The notes under the pieces: model-generated
Databases searched by the model: none
What the model was told of the DNA's origin: nothing
What the model saw: the letters and a program-made list of their open reading frames with translations, nothing else
Position numbers and translations under genes: made by a program
Assembly (NCBI GenBank): GCA_021850555.1
Contig: JAJZLX010000759.1
Coordinates: forward strand, 1-13,952
Reading direction: 5' to 3'
Source of the DNA: Pseudomonadota bacterium
GTDB taxonomy: Bacteria; Pseudomonadota; Gammaproteobacteria; Steroidobacterales; Steroidobacteraceae
DNA: 13,952 nucleotides
In this document: one piece after another, positions 5,601-13,375 of the stretch
How positions within the stretch are numbered: position 1 is the stretch's first letter
Layout: every line of letters starts with the position of its first letter

Positions 5601-6287
5601 ATGAACATATCCCCATTGAGCGGAATTCGCGCTTGCGTCTTCGACGCTTACGGGACTCTCTTCGACTACGCGTCCGCGGTTGCGCGCTGCAGTGATGTGC
5701 CGGAAGCGGTGCGGGAGCGACTGAATGCGATATGGAGGGAGAAGCAACTGCAATACACGTGGCTCCGCGCCCTGCAGGGCCGGCATGCGGATTTCTGGCA
5801 GGTCACCGGCGAGGCTCTCGATTTCGCCCTGGAGACCGTCGGAATCGACCATGGCGCGCTGCGCGAACGGCTGATGAGCCTCTACCTGCACCTTGATGCG
5901 TTCCCCGAGGTGCCGGACGTGCTCGCGCGGCTGAAGTCGGCCGGACTCAAGACGGCCATCCTCTCGAACGGCTCTCCGGAGATGCTGCAGGCGGCAGTGC
6001 AGCATGCGAAGCTCAGCCCCTTACTGGACGCTGTGCTGTCGGTGGAGGCCGTCGGGGTCTACAAACCGCATCCGAAGGTGTACCAACTCGCGGTGGACCA
6101 CCTGGGCGTGGAGTCCGGGGCCATCGCATTCCAGTCGTCAAACGCCTGGGATGCGTGGGCCGCTTCCGCCTATGGCCTGCGTGTGGTGTGGTGCAATCGC
6201 TACGGCCAGCGCCCGGAGCGTCTGCCGGGCCGACCCGATCGGGAGATACGTTCGCTGGCCGGGCTGCTGGGTCTGTTGGGTGCCTGA
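5601..6287 (+). CDS. Haloacid dehalogenase, type II ((S)-2-haloacid dehalogenase family)
   Basis: A 228-residue HAD-superfamily hydrolase. The nucleophile motif is FDAYGTLFD (Asp15), with Arg46 in IWREKQLQYTWLR, motif II LSNGSP (Ser122, Asn123), Lys155 in VYKPHP and motif III SSNAWDA (Ser180, Asn181, Asp184). These match the catalytic set known from L-2-haloacid dehalogenases (Asp10, Arg41, Ser118, Lys151, Asn177, Asp180 in the Pseudomonas enzyme). Family members hydrolyse (S)-2-haloalkanoates to (R)-2-hydroxy acids, although many chromosomal copies have unproven natural substrates. The Gln normally after the catalytic Arg is Glu47 here. A GGGGGAGA ribosome site precedes the ATG. The gene follows the peroxiredoxin closely; a role in detoxification is inferred. 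Confidence 0.93.
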   Translation: MNISPLSGIRACVFDAYGTLFDYASAVARCSDVPEAVRERLNAIWREKQLQYTWLRALQGRHADFWQVTGEALDFALETVGIDHGALRERLMSLYLHLDAFPEVPDVLARLKSAGLKTAILSNGSPEMLQAAVQHAKLSPLLDAVLSVEAVGVYKPHPKVYQLAVDHLGVESGAIAFQSSNAWDAWAASAYGLRVVWCNRYGQRPERLPGRPDREIRSLAGLLGLLGA

Positions 6288-6384
6288 CAGGGAAGCGGTT
6301 TGGGTCTCCGGAGGGTGCAATCCCGGGCCTCCCGCCCAGGTCTTCTGGATGTCGCCCCCGTGAGGGTGCGCCGGAGAGCTTCTC

Positions 6385-7134
6385 ATGTTGCGTCGGCTGG
6401 GCAGCTGGCTGGCCCGCTACCTCGACCAGCCCATTCGCCACTACGAGCCGCTAGCGGTCGTCTCGCTCGATTGTCTGGCGGCGGTGCTCAGGCCCGCCGA
6501 CGTGGTGCTGGTTGAGGGCAAATCCCGGGTCAGTACGCCGATCAAATACCTCACCCAATCCACCTGGTCGCACGCCGCGCTCTTTGTGGGGGACTTTCGC
6601 GAGACAGGCGGCGGCCTTGATGCGCCGACACTAATCGAGGCCGACCTGCGCGAGGGAGTGCGGGCTGTCACGCTGGCCCATTATGGCGGGCACAACTTGC
6701 GCATCTGTCGGCCGGCGGGGCTGACGGAGGTTGACGGCGGACGCGTGTGTCGCTATGCGATCGAGCGACTCGGCCTCGAATACGACCTCAAGAACGTCAC
6801 CGATCTGGCGCGGTATCTGTTGCCGGTACCCCCGGTGCCAGTGTACTGGCGCAGACAGCTGTTGGCGCTCGGCAGTGGCAGCCCGACGCGGGCGATCTGC
6901 TCGACGCTCATTGCTCAGGCGTTTCAATCCGTGCGCTATCCCATCCTGCCGCAGATCGAGACTGCCGGCGGGCGGTTGACCCAAGGCGCTCGCGAAGTGC
7001 TGCAGGTGCGCCACCACAGGCTGTTTACGCCGCGCGATTTCGATATCTCTCCGTACTTCCAGATTCTCAAACCGGAGGTCGAATGCGGATTCGACTACCA
7101 CGAACTGAACTGGGGCAGGACGGCCGCGGTGTAA
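6385..7134 (+). CDS. YiiX/YebB-like NlpC/P60-type cysteine hydrolase
   Basis: A 249-residue protein of the permuted NlpC/P60 (papain-like) group. The first half has the entry block RPADVVLVEGKSRVSTPIKY (36-55), then QSTWSHAALFVG with the likely catalytic His63. Next comes IEADLREGV with Glu85, and later AICSTLIAQAFQ with the likely nucleophile Cys172. In this permuted group His precedes Cys, as seen here. Such enzymes cleave amide or thioester bonds in peptides or lipids, and the substrate here is unknown. There is no clear signal peptide. GGAGAGC lies 5 bases before the ATG. In the 97-base gap after the dehalogenase gene, TCTCCGG (6305-6311) could pair with CCGGAGA (6371-6377), which includes the ribosome site. 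Confidence 0.85.
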   Translation: MLRRLGSWLARYLDQPIRHYEPLAVVSLDCLAAVLRPADVVLVEGKSRVSTPIKYLTQSTWSHAALFVGDFRETGGGLDAPTLIEADLREGVRAVTLAHYGGHNLRICRPAGLTEVDGGRVCRYAIERLGLEYDLKNVTDLARYLLPVPPVPVYWRRQLLALGSGSPTRAICSTLIAQAFQSVRYPILPQIETAGGRLTQGAREVLQVRHHRLFTPRDFDISPYFQILKPEVECGFDYHELNWGRTAAV

Positions 7135-7246
7135 TTCAGGAGCCGTTCCTCCCCGACGAGGACGTGCGAACCGATTGAAGTCGCACTCTGAACGAGAAGC
7201 GGTGCAAAAAGGAGCTGATCAGCGCAATTTGCGGGTCCTCTTTGGG
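7135..7246. other. Convergent intergenic region without recognisable terminator
   Basis: These 112 bases lie between the 3' ends of the YiiX-like gene and the mer-controlled membrane protein gene. I see no strong stem-loop followed by a T run in either direction. Confidence 0.4.
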
Positions 7247-7738
7247 TTAATGACCGCGTATCGCCTGGTAGATTGACTCCTCGAACCAATCGAGCGGCGA
7301 GAAGAGCAAACATGGGAAATAGGCTTGCCGCCTGAAGAGCAGCGTTGGCAGCGTCATGACTTCGCAGCCGCGATCGCCCCGCAGCGCCTGAGCGACCAGA
7401 GACACGCCGAAAAACGCCAGGATGCCGCTCTGGACGCCGGGCGTGATGTCGGTGGCGTTGAGTGCGACAAAGCTTACCACCGGCACGAGCGTGACAATCT
7501 TCGCCACCATTGCCCACTTGAACCCAAGCTGCCCGATGAGCCGGTGCAGCACTGCGTAGTAAAGAAATACCGCAACGAAGGTAGAGGAGACGGCGAGCGC
7601 CATCGTCCAGCCGGGTCGATGCATGCTCAGGGCGGCCATGTATAGAAGCCAACCACCGGTCAGCAGCCGCAGCGTGCGGCTCACCGGCGGTGTCTTTCGC
7701 GCGACCTTGAGGTTTTCAGCGATTGCGCTTTCTGTCAT
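7247..7738 (-). CDS. Four-helix membrane protein under a mer-type promoter, function unknown
   Basis: A 163-residue membrane protein with predicted helices at about 24-39, 45-68, 76-95 and 103-119, and a C-terminal tail of about 45 residues. The only cysteines are in the tail: GDRGCEV (Cys125) and [15 protein letters not shown] (Cys143). It lacks the paired cysteines of the first helix that mark MerT, MerC or MerF, so it is not a known mercury transporter that I can recognise. I chose the ATG at 7738 ([15 protein letters not shown]), which follows AGGGGTGG; a GTG at 7810 would add 24 residues of poor quality. The gene is divergent from merR and is the first recognisable gene behind the operator/promoter at 7891-7921, with a leader of about 150 bases. 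A role in Hg(II) or related thiophilic-metal handling follows only from this context. Confidence 0.75.
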   Translation of the reverse strand: MTESAIAENLKVARKTPPVSRTLRLLTGGWLLYMAALSMHRPGWTMALAVSSTFVAVFLYYAVLHRLIGQLGFKWAMVAKIVTLVPVVSFVALNATDITPGVQSGILAFFGVSLVAQALRGDRGCEVMTLPTLLFRRQAYFPCLLFSPLDWFEESIYQAIRGH

Positions 7739-7868
7739 GCCGACCACCCCTGGCTCGGAGAAGAGGCCGGCCGGGCGCCGGCCGTGGCGACCGAGACCGC
7801 GTTGCGCCACCTTGCGCTGATGGGGACGCTCCGCGCATCGCCATACACGATGCCTCGGATTCGCTCAT
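7716..7868 (-). CDS. Possible small upstream ORF in the mer-type transcript
   Basis: An ATG at 7868 with GGAG 4-5 bases upstream lies about 16 bases after the predicted transcription start. It opens a 50-codon frame ([13 protein letters not shown] at the N-terminus) that overlaps the start of the membrane protein gene by 23 bases. Its Arg/Ser/Pro-rich composition looks non-coding, so a translated leader is possible but weakly supported. Confidence 0.2.
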   Translation of the reverse strand: MSESEASCMAMRGASPSAQGGATRSRSPRPAPGRPLLRARGGRHDRKRNR

Positions 7869-7869
7869 G

Positions 7870-7898
7870 TTACTCCGACTGGGCACCTGTCTTATACT
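7870..7898 (+). promoter_or_regulatory. Predicted merR promoter, overlapping the divergent promoter
   Basis: TATACT (7893-7898) with TTACTC (7870-7875) 17 bases upstream could form the merR promoter. Its -10 overlaps the -10 of the divergent promoter, which would let MerR repress its own synthesis, as in classical mer operons. The -35 is weak. Confidence 0.45.
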
Positions 7899-7921
7899 CC
7901 CGTACCCAAGTACGGAGTCAA
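7891..7921 (-). promoter_or_regulatory. mer-type operator/promoter (19-bp spacer) for the membrane protein gene
   Basis: On the minus strand TTGACT (7921-7916) and TATAAG (7896-7891) are separated by 19 bases, the over-long spacer that MerR-family activators untwist. The spacer holds the dyad CCGTAC-TTGG-GTACGG. From memory, the Tn21/Tn501 mer operator differs only in the central bases and at one or two flanking positions. The MerR encoded next to it has the mercury-binding cysteines, so this is very likely its target. Confidence 0.88.
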
Positions 7922-7926
7922 GCCGA

Positions 7927-8331
7927 ATGACGAAACCGCAGAACTTGACCATCGGGGCGTTCGCCAAGGCAGCGGGCGTCAACGTGGAAACCATCCGCTT
8001 TTATCAGAGAAGGGGGTTGTTGCCGACCCCACGGCGGCGCTACGGCCGCATTCTCCGGTACGGCGCTGCGGATGTGGCGCGACTGAAGTTCGTGAAGGCC
8101 GCCCAACGCCTCGGCTTCAGCTTGGACCGGATCGCGCAGTTACTGACATTGGAGGACGGTACCCATTGCCGCGAGGCCGCGGAGCTGGCGGCACAGCAAT
8201 TGACCGACGTGCGCGCCAAACGCGATGACTTGAATTGCATCGCGGCGGCGCTCGCGAAACTCGTGAGCAAGTGCCGCGCACACCCCGGCACTGTGTTCTG
8301 TCCGCTGATCGACGCTTTGCACCGCGGGTAG
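7927..8331 (+). CDS. merR: MerR-family regulator of the mercury(II)-responsive class
   Basis: A 134-residue MerR protein. The N-terminal winged helix-turn-helix is [20 protein letters not shown] (7-26) followed by QRRGLLPTP. The central coiled dimerisation helix follows. The effector part has Cys81, Cys116 and Cys125 (HC, KC-RAHPG, VFCPLI), corresponding to the three Hg(II)-binding cysteines 82, 117 and 126 of Tn501 MerR, with an additional Cys104. The protein should repress and, with Hg(II), activate the divergent promoter. The ATG at 7927 is preceded by GGAG (7914-7917), which lies inside the operator. The long frame upstream to 7723 is not credible. No merT, merP or merA is present in the window, so the regulator seems to serve the unrecognised membrane protein gene. 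Confidence 0.93.
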   Translation: MTKPQNLTIGAFAKAAGVNVETIRFYQRRGLLPTPRRRYGRILRYGAADVARLKFVKAAQRLGFSLDRIAQLLTLEDGTHCREAAELAAQQLTDVRAKRDDLNCIAAALAKLVSKCRAHPGTVFCPLIDALHRG

Positions 8332-8586
8332 ATCGAGTTGGTCGATCGGCGAGCGGGTGCGCCCATGGGCATTCGCGTGACCGTCTTCCCGCTCTTGCAG
8401 TCGATGGGGGATGAGTGCAATGTCATCTCGCTGGGTGGGCTCGACGGCACTTGTCGATACCCGCGGAGCGCAGTCCTGGGTCCGGTATGCCCCAGTGGGC
8501 CGTCTCGGCTGGCGGATGCAATCACCACGTAGGCGCTCCCGCCAGAATTTCATCCGATGCTCCTGGCGCGAGCCTGGGGCAGGCCT
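8332..8586. other. Convergent intergenic region
   Basis: These 255 bases lie between merR and the 3' end of dsbD. A short hairpin, GCCTG-ggg-CAGGC, lies just past the dsbD stop but has no T run. A 64-codon frame at 8338-8532 has no ribosome site and no recognisable content. I see nothing else here. Confidence 0.4.
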
Positions 8587-10470
8587 TCATGCGGGATGCT
8601 GCCGGGCGAACGCCGCATGCACGCGCCGCAGAAAGGCCACAGCATCCAGGTAGCCCACCACCTGCTCGGCGCGCTCCGGGTGGCCGTTACGGTCGTAGAA
8701 CGCGATGGTCGGCGGTCCATAAACGCCGAAGTGCTTCAGGAGTGCCTGATCGGCCGCGCTGTTCGATGTGACATCGGCGCGCAGCAGCACGGTATGCGCG
8801 AGCGCTCGGCGCACTACCGGGTTGGTGAACGTCGTCGCCTCCATCTCCTGACAGGAGGTGCACCAGGTGGCATAGAAATCCACCATGACGGTCTCGTGCC
8901 GGGCGGCGGCGCGGCGGACCGCACTCTGCAACTCCGCGACCGAATGGATGGGTGTGAAGTGCAGGGTGGGCGGGCGGCTCGAAAGCGACAGCGGCGCCAG
9001 GGGGTGGGTGCCGCCGAGGGCCGCGCCGGCGAGCAGCGCCAGCGCGTACGTGCCGATCAATCCGCCCGCGATGCGTGTCGGCCAGCGAGCGGCGCGTAGG
9101 CGGTTCGCCTCGAAGGCGAGTGCCCAAGCCCCCGCCAGTGCCGGAACAGCCCACAGAACCAGCGTAGTACGGGCGGGGACGAGCCTGGAGAGCATCCATA
9201 CGGCCACCGCGAGCATCACGGCGCCGAAGAGCCTCTTGACCAGATCCATCCATGACCCGGCCGCGGGCAACAGCCGCCCGGCCGAAGCTCCGACCGCGAG
9301 CAACGGGGTGCCCATCCCGATGCTGAGCGCGAACAGCGCCGCGCCGCCCCGCACGATCTCGCCCGACTGGCTGATGACGGCAAGTGCCCCGACCAGCGCA
9401 GGGGCCACACAAGTGGTGACGATCAGCGCGGAGAGGGCTCCCATGGCCGCCACGCCGCCCAGGGTGCCCGCCGTACGCCGGTTGCTGAGCGCGGCGAGGC
9501 GCGTCTGCAGCGCCGCGGGCATTTGCAGCGAGAACAGGCCCAGCATGGCCAGGCCCATCGCCGCAAGCAGCGCCGCGAACGCCCCGAGGATCCAGGGTTG
9601 CTGGAAGGCAGCCTGGACTTCCCCGCCCGCTGCGGCCGCTGCGATGCCGGCGAGCGTGTACGTGAATGCCATCCCCAGGACGTAGGCGCTCGAGAGGAGC
9701 AGGGATCGGCCGGTGCTCACCTGGCGGCCGCCCGCGATCAGCCCCGAGAGAATGGGAATCATGGGCAGACAGCAGGGTGTAAAGGCGAGCGCGAGGCCGG
9801 CGAGATAGAACGCGCCGAGCATGGCGATCAGGTTCCCGGAGCGGATCAGCCCCGCAAACCGGCTCTGACTGGATGTGCCTGCGCTGGCGGATGGCACCCG
9901 GCCCGGACTTGACTTCTTGGGAGGAGCCGTGACGCCCGGTTCGGCGCCCACGGCTGTCTGGGGAAGCGCCACGGAAAAGGTCTTGGTGATCGGCGGGTAG
10001 CACAGACCCGCATCCGCGCAGCCCTGGTAGGTGACCGCCAGAGCCGCATCGCCCGGCGCGGCGGTGATACCGTGCTTGACGGTCAGCTCGCCCGTGACGG
10101 CAACGCGATAAATCTGCTCGCGGCCGAAGTAGGGGTCCACCTTGATCGTTCCGCGCGGGAGTGTGAGAGCCCCGAGCACCGTGCCGGAAAGCGGCGCGAC
10201 ACGAATGCGGCTGCGATAGAGGTAGAAGCCCTGGCGGATGGTCCAGGACAGCCGGATCCGGTGCGCCCCCGGGGTGGCGTTGAAATGGAACACCTCATTC
10301 GGCGGGGGGAACTTGCCGCCGCCCTGGGCACCCTCGAAACCAGGCAGGGCGGCCGGAGAAAGCGAGGGCGGCGCGGCCACCGCGCGGGGCAAGCCCGCGA
10401 GGCCGGGCAACAACGACAGCACGGCCAACACGAGCCGCCGCCGGCGGGGTGATCGCAATCCTGAACTCAT
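8587..10470 (-). CDS. dsbD: Thiol:disulfide interchange protein DsbD
   Basis: A 627-residue, full-length DsbD that carries electrons from cytoplasmic thioredoxin to periplasmic proteins. It has a signal peptide (about 1-33, RRRRLVLAVLSLL to AVAA). Next is the periplasmic alpha domain with Cys151 and Cys157 (QGCADAGLCYPP). The beta domain of about eight helices has Cys233 (AFTPCCLPMIPIL, with a second Cys234) and Cys354 (TTCVAPAL). The C-terminal thioredoxin-like gamma domain has Cys537 and Cys540 (DFYATWCTSCQEM), followed by HFGVYGPPT with the cis-Pro. All three redox pairs are present. I start at the ATG at 10470, which fits the signal peptide; the frame open to 11037 is a shadow of the DoxX gene. 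It lies 113 bases after the DoxX gene in the same direction as the bufferin operon and may be its last gene. Confidence 0.95.
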   Translation of the reverse strand: MSSGLRSPRRRRLVLAVLSLLPGLAGLPRAVAAPPSLSPAALPGFEGAQGGGKFPPPNEVFHFNATPGAHRIRLSWTIRQGFYLYRSRIRVAPLSGTVLGALTLPRGTIKVDPYFGREQIYRVAVTGELTVKHGITAAPGDAALAVTYQGCADAGLCYPPITKTFSVALPQTAVGAEPGVTAPPKKSSPGRVPSASAGTSSQSRFAGLIRSGNLIAMLGAFYLAGLALAFTPCCLPMIPILSGLIAGGRQVSTGRSLLLSSAYVLGMAFTYTLAGIAAAAAGGEVQAAFQQPWILGAFAALLAAMGLAMLGLFSLQMPAALQTRLAALSNRRTAGTLGGVAAMGALSALIVTTCVAPALVGALAVISQSGEIVRGGAALFALSIGMGTPLLAVGASAGRLLPAAGSWMDLVKRLFGAVMLAVAVWMLSRLVPARTTLVLWAVPALAGAWALAFEANRLRAARWPTRIAGGLIGTYALALLAGAALGGTHPLAPLSLSSRPPTLHFTPIHSVAELQSAVRRAAARHETVMVDFYATWCTSCQEMEATTFTNPVVRRALAHTVLLRADVTSNSAADQALLKHFGVYGPPTIAFYDRNGHPERAEQVVGYLDAVAFLRRVHAAFARQHPA

Positions 10471-10583
10471 GGTGTGCCCTGAGCCACCGCCACTACGAGC
10501 GCAGTACGGTTCGCCGCTCGATGCGTGCGGCGATGAATTCTGACCTCGCATTCGAAGCACGAACCGAGTCCGCGGCGCATCGG

Positions 10584-11111
10584 CTAGCGAATATTGATCG
10601 GACCGCCGTCCCTCTTGAACCAACGCGCGATGACGAAGTCGAGTGAGAGCTTGCCCGGCCCCAGCGCCATGATGGCAAGCGCCAGGCCCGCCCACGGGAG
10701 GTGAAAGTTCGCCCAGCCGGAGGGGTCGGTGAGCTGGATGACGCCGATCATCACCAGCATGCTGAGCGCACTGAAACGAGTGGCGAGACCGGCGATGAGC
10801 AATACCGGAAAGAGGATTTCCGTCACCGCGTCGATGTGCGCCAGCACATCGGGCATGGGAAAGGGGTAGAGGTGTCCGAAAATGTGTAGCTGGAACATGG
10901 ACGAGAACAGGAAGTCGGCAACGGGCGAGACGTGGAACCAACCACTCCACTTGGTCAGTCCGGACTTGAGAAACGGAATCGCGAGCGCCAGACGTGCGAC
11001 CGGGGCTGCGAGCAGCCCCGCAGTCCATGCAATCCATCCCAGCGCGGAGTGTACCAGGTGCTCGAAACTACGCAGTGTCGAGGTGGGGCGTTCAATGGAG
11101 CTCGTGGACAT
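10584..11111 (-). CDS. DoxX/HvfX-family membrane protein of the bufferin operon
   Basis: A 175-residue membrane protein with four predicted helices (about 36-52, 95-112, 115-127 and 137-152). The DoxX pattern is ARLALAIPFLKSGLTKWSGW (39-58), with the later stretch GLATRFSALSMLVMIGVIQL. DoxX proteins are regularly the fourth gene of DUF2282/MNIO/HvfC clusters (named HvfX in some annotation systems). There they are thought to support maturation or oxidation state of the metallophore, which is unproven. The ATG at 11111 lies 3 bases after the HvfC stop codon, so translation is coupled. GAGG is somewhat far (about 10 bases) from the start. Confidence 0.88.
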   Translation of the reverse strand: MSTSSIERPTSTLRSFEHLVHSALGWIAWTAGLLAAPVARLALAIPFLKSGLTKWSGWFHVSPVADFLFSSMFQLHIFGHLYPFPMPDVLAHIDAVTEILFPVLLIAGLATRFSALSMLVMIGVIQLTDPSGWANFHLPWAGLALAIMALGPGKLSLDFVIARWFKRDGGPINIR

Positions 11112-11114
11112 CAG

Positions 11115-11906
11115 TCAGTGACCTCGTGATCGGCGTCGCTTCAGACGCCCGGCAATGACCAGACCGGTTTCCAGCATTCCGGTGAGATGGTCGGTCAGGT
11201 TGAATTCCGCATAAGACCGCAGGGCGCGGTCGGCAGCCTGACAGAGCGTCTCGCCGTTCACCAGGGCGGCGAGGAAGACGGCACCGCCAGCAGGCAGCGC
11301 GCGAACTTGCACCTCCGCCTCCGGTCGCGCCACCAGCACGTCCTCGCCGCCGGCCTCGAGATCGATCGGTTGCACCTCGGCATCTGCAATGTTCATGTGC
11401 CAGATGGAAAGCGCCGGGAAGGGCGAGCGGACGAGCCGGACGGAGGGATGGAGCGTGAGGCACAGGTCACCCGCGCTGTCCGCGGGCACCCCGGCAAGCG
11501 TAGCCGGATCAATCGGCGCGGCCTCGGCGGCATGATATGCCTCGAGCCATGCCCGCTCGATGCGCGCAACGTCCGCCAAATACGGCAGATCCGCAAGAGG
11601 CTCAAATTGCTCGAGAAACGCCGGGAAGCCACCCCCGTATTCGAGCATCACGGGGGAGCGCGGCAGGCGCTGCGCGGCGTACACGCGTGCGGTCTCGCGG
11701 AAATAGTCCTCGCCGAGCAGCCGCTGGACGGCGGGGTAGCTTTCCGCCAGGCAATCGATGAGGCTCGAGGCGACATTATTGCGGTAGACCGCAAAGCGTT
11801 TCTCGTCCGCGTTACCGTCTGGATCCACGCAGGAGCGGGGAATCGGCTGCTGCGGGTCACGCAGCGCCGCGGCGAATGCCTGCTGTACCTCAGCCAGCGA
11901 CCGCAC
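11115..11906 (-). CDS. bufC: HvfC/BufC family RiPP maturation partner (DUF2063)
   Basis: A 263-residue protein with the N-terminal DUF2063 domain: [20 protein letters not shown] (38-57), then [11 protein letters not shown] and the block [20 protein letters not shown]-terminal half is typical of HvfC/BufC proteins. These partner the MNIO enzyme and bind the precursor leader during maturation; the old name 'putative DNA-binding' has no support here. The start is the GTG at 11906, inside the end of the bufB frame (17-base overlap), which indicates coupling. The stop is 3 bases from the DoxX start. A basic tail, [10 protein letters not shown], closes the protein. Confidence 0.92.
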   Translation of the reverse strand: MRSLAEVQQAFAAALRDPQQPIPRSCVDPDGNADEKRFAVYRNNVASSLIDCLAESYPAVQRLLGEDYFRETARVYAAQRLPRSPVMLEYGGGFPAFLEQFEPLADLPYLADVARIERAWLEAYHAAEAAPIDPATLAGVPADSAGDLCLTLHPSVRLVRSPFPALSIWHMNIADAEVQPIDLEAGGEDVLVARPEAEVQVRALPAGGAVFLAALVNGETLCQAADRALRSYAEFNLTDHLTGMLETGLVIAGRLKRRRSRGH

Positions 11907-12792
11907 GAAACGTCTCCTCGCTCTGGCGGTCGCCCATGAGGATGAGCTCGGCGCGCTCGGCCTCCGCGTGCAGTGCTGCCCATGTGGGCAGGTTCTGATC
12001 CCATTCGATCAACGTCGGGATGGGGCCGAGCTTCCCGATGGCGCGCGCGTAAAGCTCCCACACGACTCCGTCGATCAGGCGGTCGTGCGAATCGATGAGG
12101 AGTGCTCGTCCCTGCTCATCGGCATCCCTGGCATGGCCAGCCAGGTGGATCTCGCGCACATGCGCCATCGGAAACTGGTCGATGTAGCGTGCCGGATCCC
12201 AGTGCTGGTTCGTGCACGCCACGTGCACGTTGTTGACATCGAGCAGCAGGCCGCAGCCGGTCCTGCGCGCGATCTCGGCGATGAAATCGACTTCCCAATA
12301 CGTGCTTTCGGCAAAGGCGACGTAGGTGGAGGGGTTCTCGAGCAACATCTGCCGGCCGAGAAACTCCTGAACCTGATCGATATGCTCACACACCCGCTTC
12401 AGGGTCTGCTGGGTATAGGGCACGGGGAGCAGATCGTTGAAGAAAAGCCCCCCGTGCGAGGACCACGCCAGATGCTCCGAGAAGAGCCCTGGCTCATAGC
12501 GTCCGATGAGTTCGGCGAGCCGCCGCAGGTGATTCCGATCGAGAGGATGATCTGCGCCAATGGACAGTCCCACCCCGTGCAGGGATAAGGGGTACTGTGC
12601 GCGGATCTCGGTCAGATACCGATGCGGCGGCCCGCCGGCGCCCATGTAGTTCTCCGCGTGCACCTCGAAGAACCCGATATCCGGCCGCGTCTCGAGAATC
12701 GTCCGGTAGTGCGGGGCCTTGAGCCCGACACCAGCCCGGGCGGGCATCTCGTTGCGTGTTCGGCGAGGAGGTGTGGCTTGTAGAACCGACAT
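11890..12792 (-). CDS. bufB: HvfB/BufB MNIO-type peptide maturase (DUF692)
   Basis: A 300-residue multinuclear non-heme iron oxidative enzyme (MNIO, DUF692) with a TIM-barrel fold. Visible metal and active-site motifs are LHGVGLSIG (His72), FSEHLAW (His107), LENPS (Glu152), LLDVNNVHV (Asp185, Asn188), REIHLAGH (His216), DSHD (His236) and LIEWD (Glu263). Known relatives convert precursor cysteines into copper-binding heterocycles (oxazolone/thioamide or thiooxazole) using oxygen. The substrate here should be the DUF2282 peptide encoded 44 bases upstream. The ATG at 12792 has a weak GGAA site; a start at Met16 is possible because the first 15 residues are not conserved in my memory of the family. 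It overlaps bufC by 17 bases. Confidence 0.95.
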   Translation of the reverse strand: MSVLQATPPRRTRNEMPARAGVGLKAPHYRTILETRPDIGFFEVHAENYMGAGGPPHRYLTEIRAQYPLSLHGVGLSIGADHPLDRNHLRRLAELIGRYEPGLFSEHLAWSSHGGLFFNDLLPVPYTQQTLKRVCEHIDQVQEFLGRQMLLENPSTYVAFAESTYWEVDFIAEIARRTGCGLLLDVNNVHVACTNQHWDPARYIDQFPMAHVREIHLAGHARDADEQGRALLIDSHDRLIDGVVWELYARAIGKLGPIPTLIEWDQNLPTWAALHAEAERAELILMGDRQSEETFRAVAG

Positions 12793-12836
12793 GGGCGCGT
12801 TCCGGGTGTGATCTTACTCAGCGACCGCGGGTGCGA

Positions 12837-13214
12837 TCAGCCCTGGCTCTCCGTGATCTTGTGCAGACTTCCACGGCCGTTGGGGATGGTGATGTAGGGC
12901 GTCCTGATCGCCGTGCAAGTCCCCGTGGGCACGAGCTTGAAGGCATTGCCCTGGTAGTTGCGAGCGGCCGTGCCGGCGCAGGTGGTTCCGGGACCGGCGT
13001 AGCAGTCGTTGTGGCCGGCGAGCGCCACGCCCCAACATTGCTGGAACTGTCCGGTTTTCAGCTCCTTCATGGTGTGGGCACGCTTCTCCATCATCATCTT
13101 CTGCATTGCAGGGCTCATCTGCATGCCCCCGGCAAGTGCCGCAGGTCCGCTGAGGGCAGTGATGGCGGTGGCCAGAGCGCCGGCCACGGCCAACGATGCG
13201 TTTCGTTTAGACAT
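12837..13214 (-). CDS. bufA1: BufA1-family bufferin precursor (DUF2282), copper-binding RiPP
   Basis: A 125-residue exported peptide precursor. The Sec-type signal is [17 protein letters not shown] to AALA (about 1-28). After it comes an unusually Met-rich stretch, [21 protein letters not shown] (30-49 region). The DUF2282 core is [13 protein letters not shown] (Cys60, Cys71), then TTCAG (Cys79) and KLVPTGTC (Cys100). These four cysteines and the C-[YW]-G-x3-AG-x-NDC block are characteristic of bufferins, which are modified at Cys by the MNIO enzyme and bind copper in the periplasm. A C-terminal extension of 25 residues follows Cys100. I chose the ATG at 13214, which has GGAG 8 bases upstream; an extension to 13268 would spoil the signal peptide. 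The promoter at 13290-13317 precedes it. Confidence 0.92.
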   Translation of the reverse strand: MSKRNASLAVAGALATAITALSGPAALAGGMQMSPAMQKMMMEKRAHTMKELKTGQFQQCWGVALAGHNDCYAGPGTTCAGTAARNYQGNAFKLVPTGTCTAIRTPYITIPNGRGSLHKITESQG

Positions 13215-13289
13215 CGCGATTTCTCCGAGTAGGTTGATCTCAGGGACCGGTGGACCTGAGCGATCCAAGTTTTCCCCGTCCCGTAGGTA

Positions 13290-13317
13290 GATTCGCGCTG
13301 ACGCGCCGAAAGGTTAC
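13290..13317 (-). promoter_or_regulatory. SigF-type ECF promoter of the bufferin operon
   Basis: On the minus strand GTAACC (13317-13312) and CGAATC (13295-13290) are separated by exactly 16 bases, about 75 bases before the bufA ATG. GTAACC-N16-CGAA is the motif I recall for SigF-dependent promoters of Caulobacter, which include bufferin genes. The only other GTAACC sites I found (4573-4578, and inside the DUF427 gene) lack a partner -10. Confidence 0.68.
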
Positions 13318-13375
13318 GCCGCACCTTGCTCGGAGCTACACAGGGTGCAGTGCCTCGGCGCGCGGCCGGCGGAGA

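Noticed and set aside
8885..9685. Plus-strand 266-codon frame opposite dsbD
   Set aside because: It is an Ala/Ser/Pro-rich mirror frame of a GC-rich coding region; dsbD on the other strand has all catalytic motifs.
10471..11037. Upstream extension of the dsbD frame to a total of 816 codons
   Set aside because: The added residues are Arg/His/Pro-rich and overlap the well-supported DoxX gene in another frame; the DsbD signal peptide begins at 10470.
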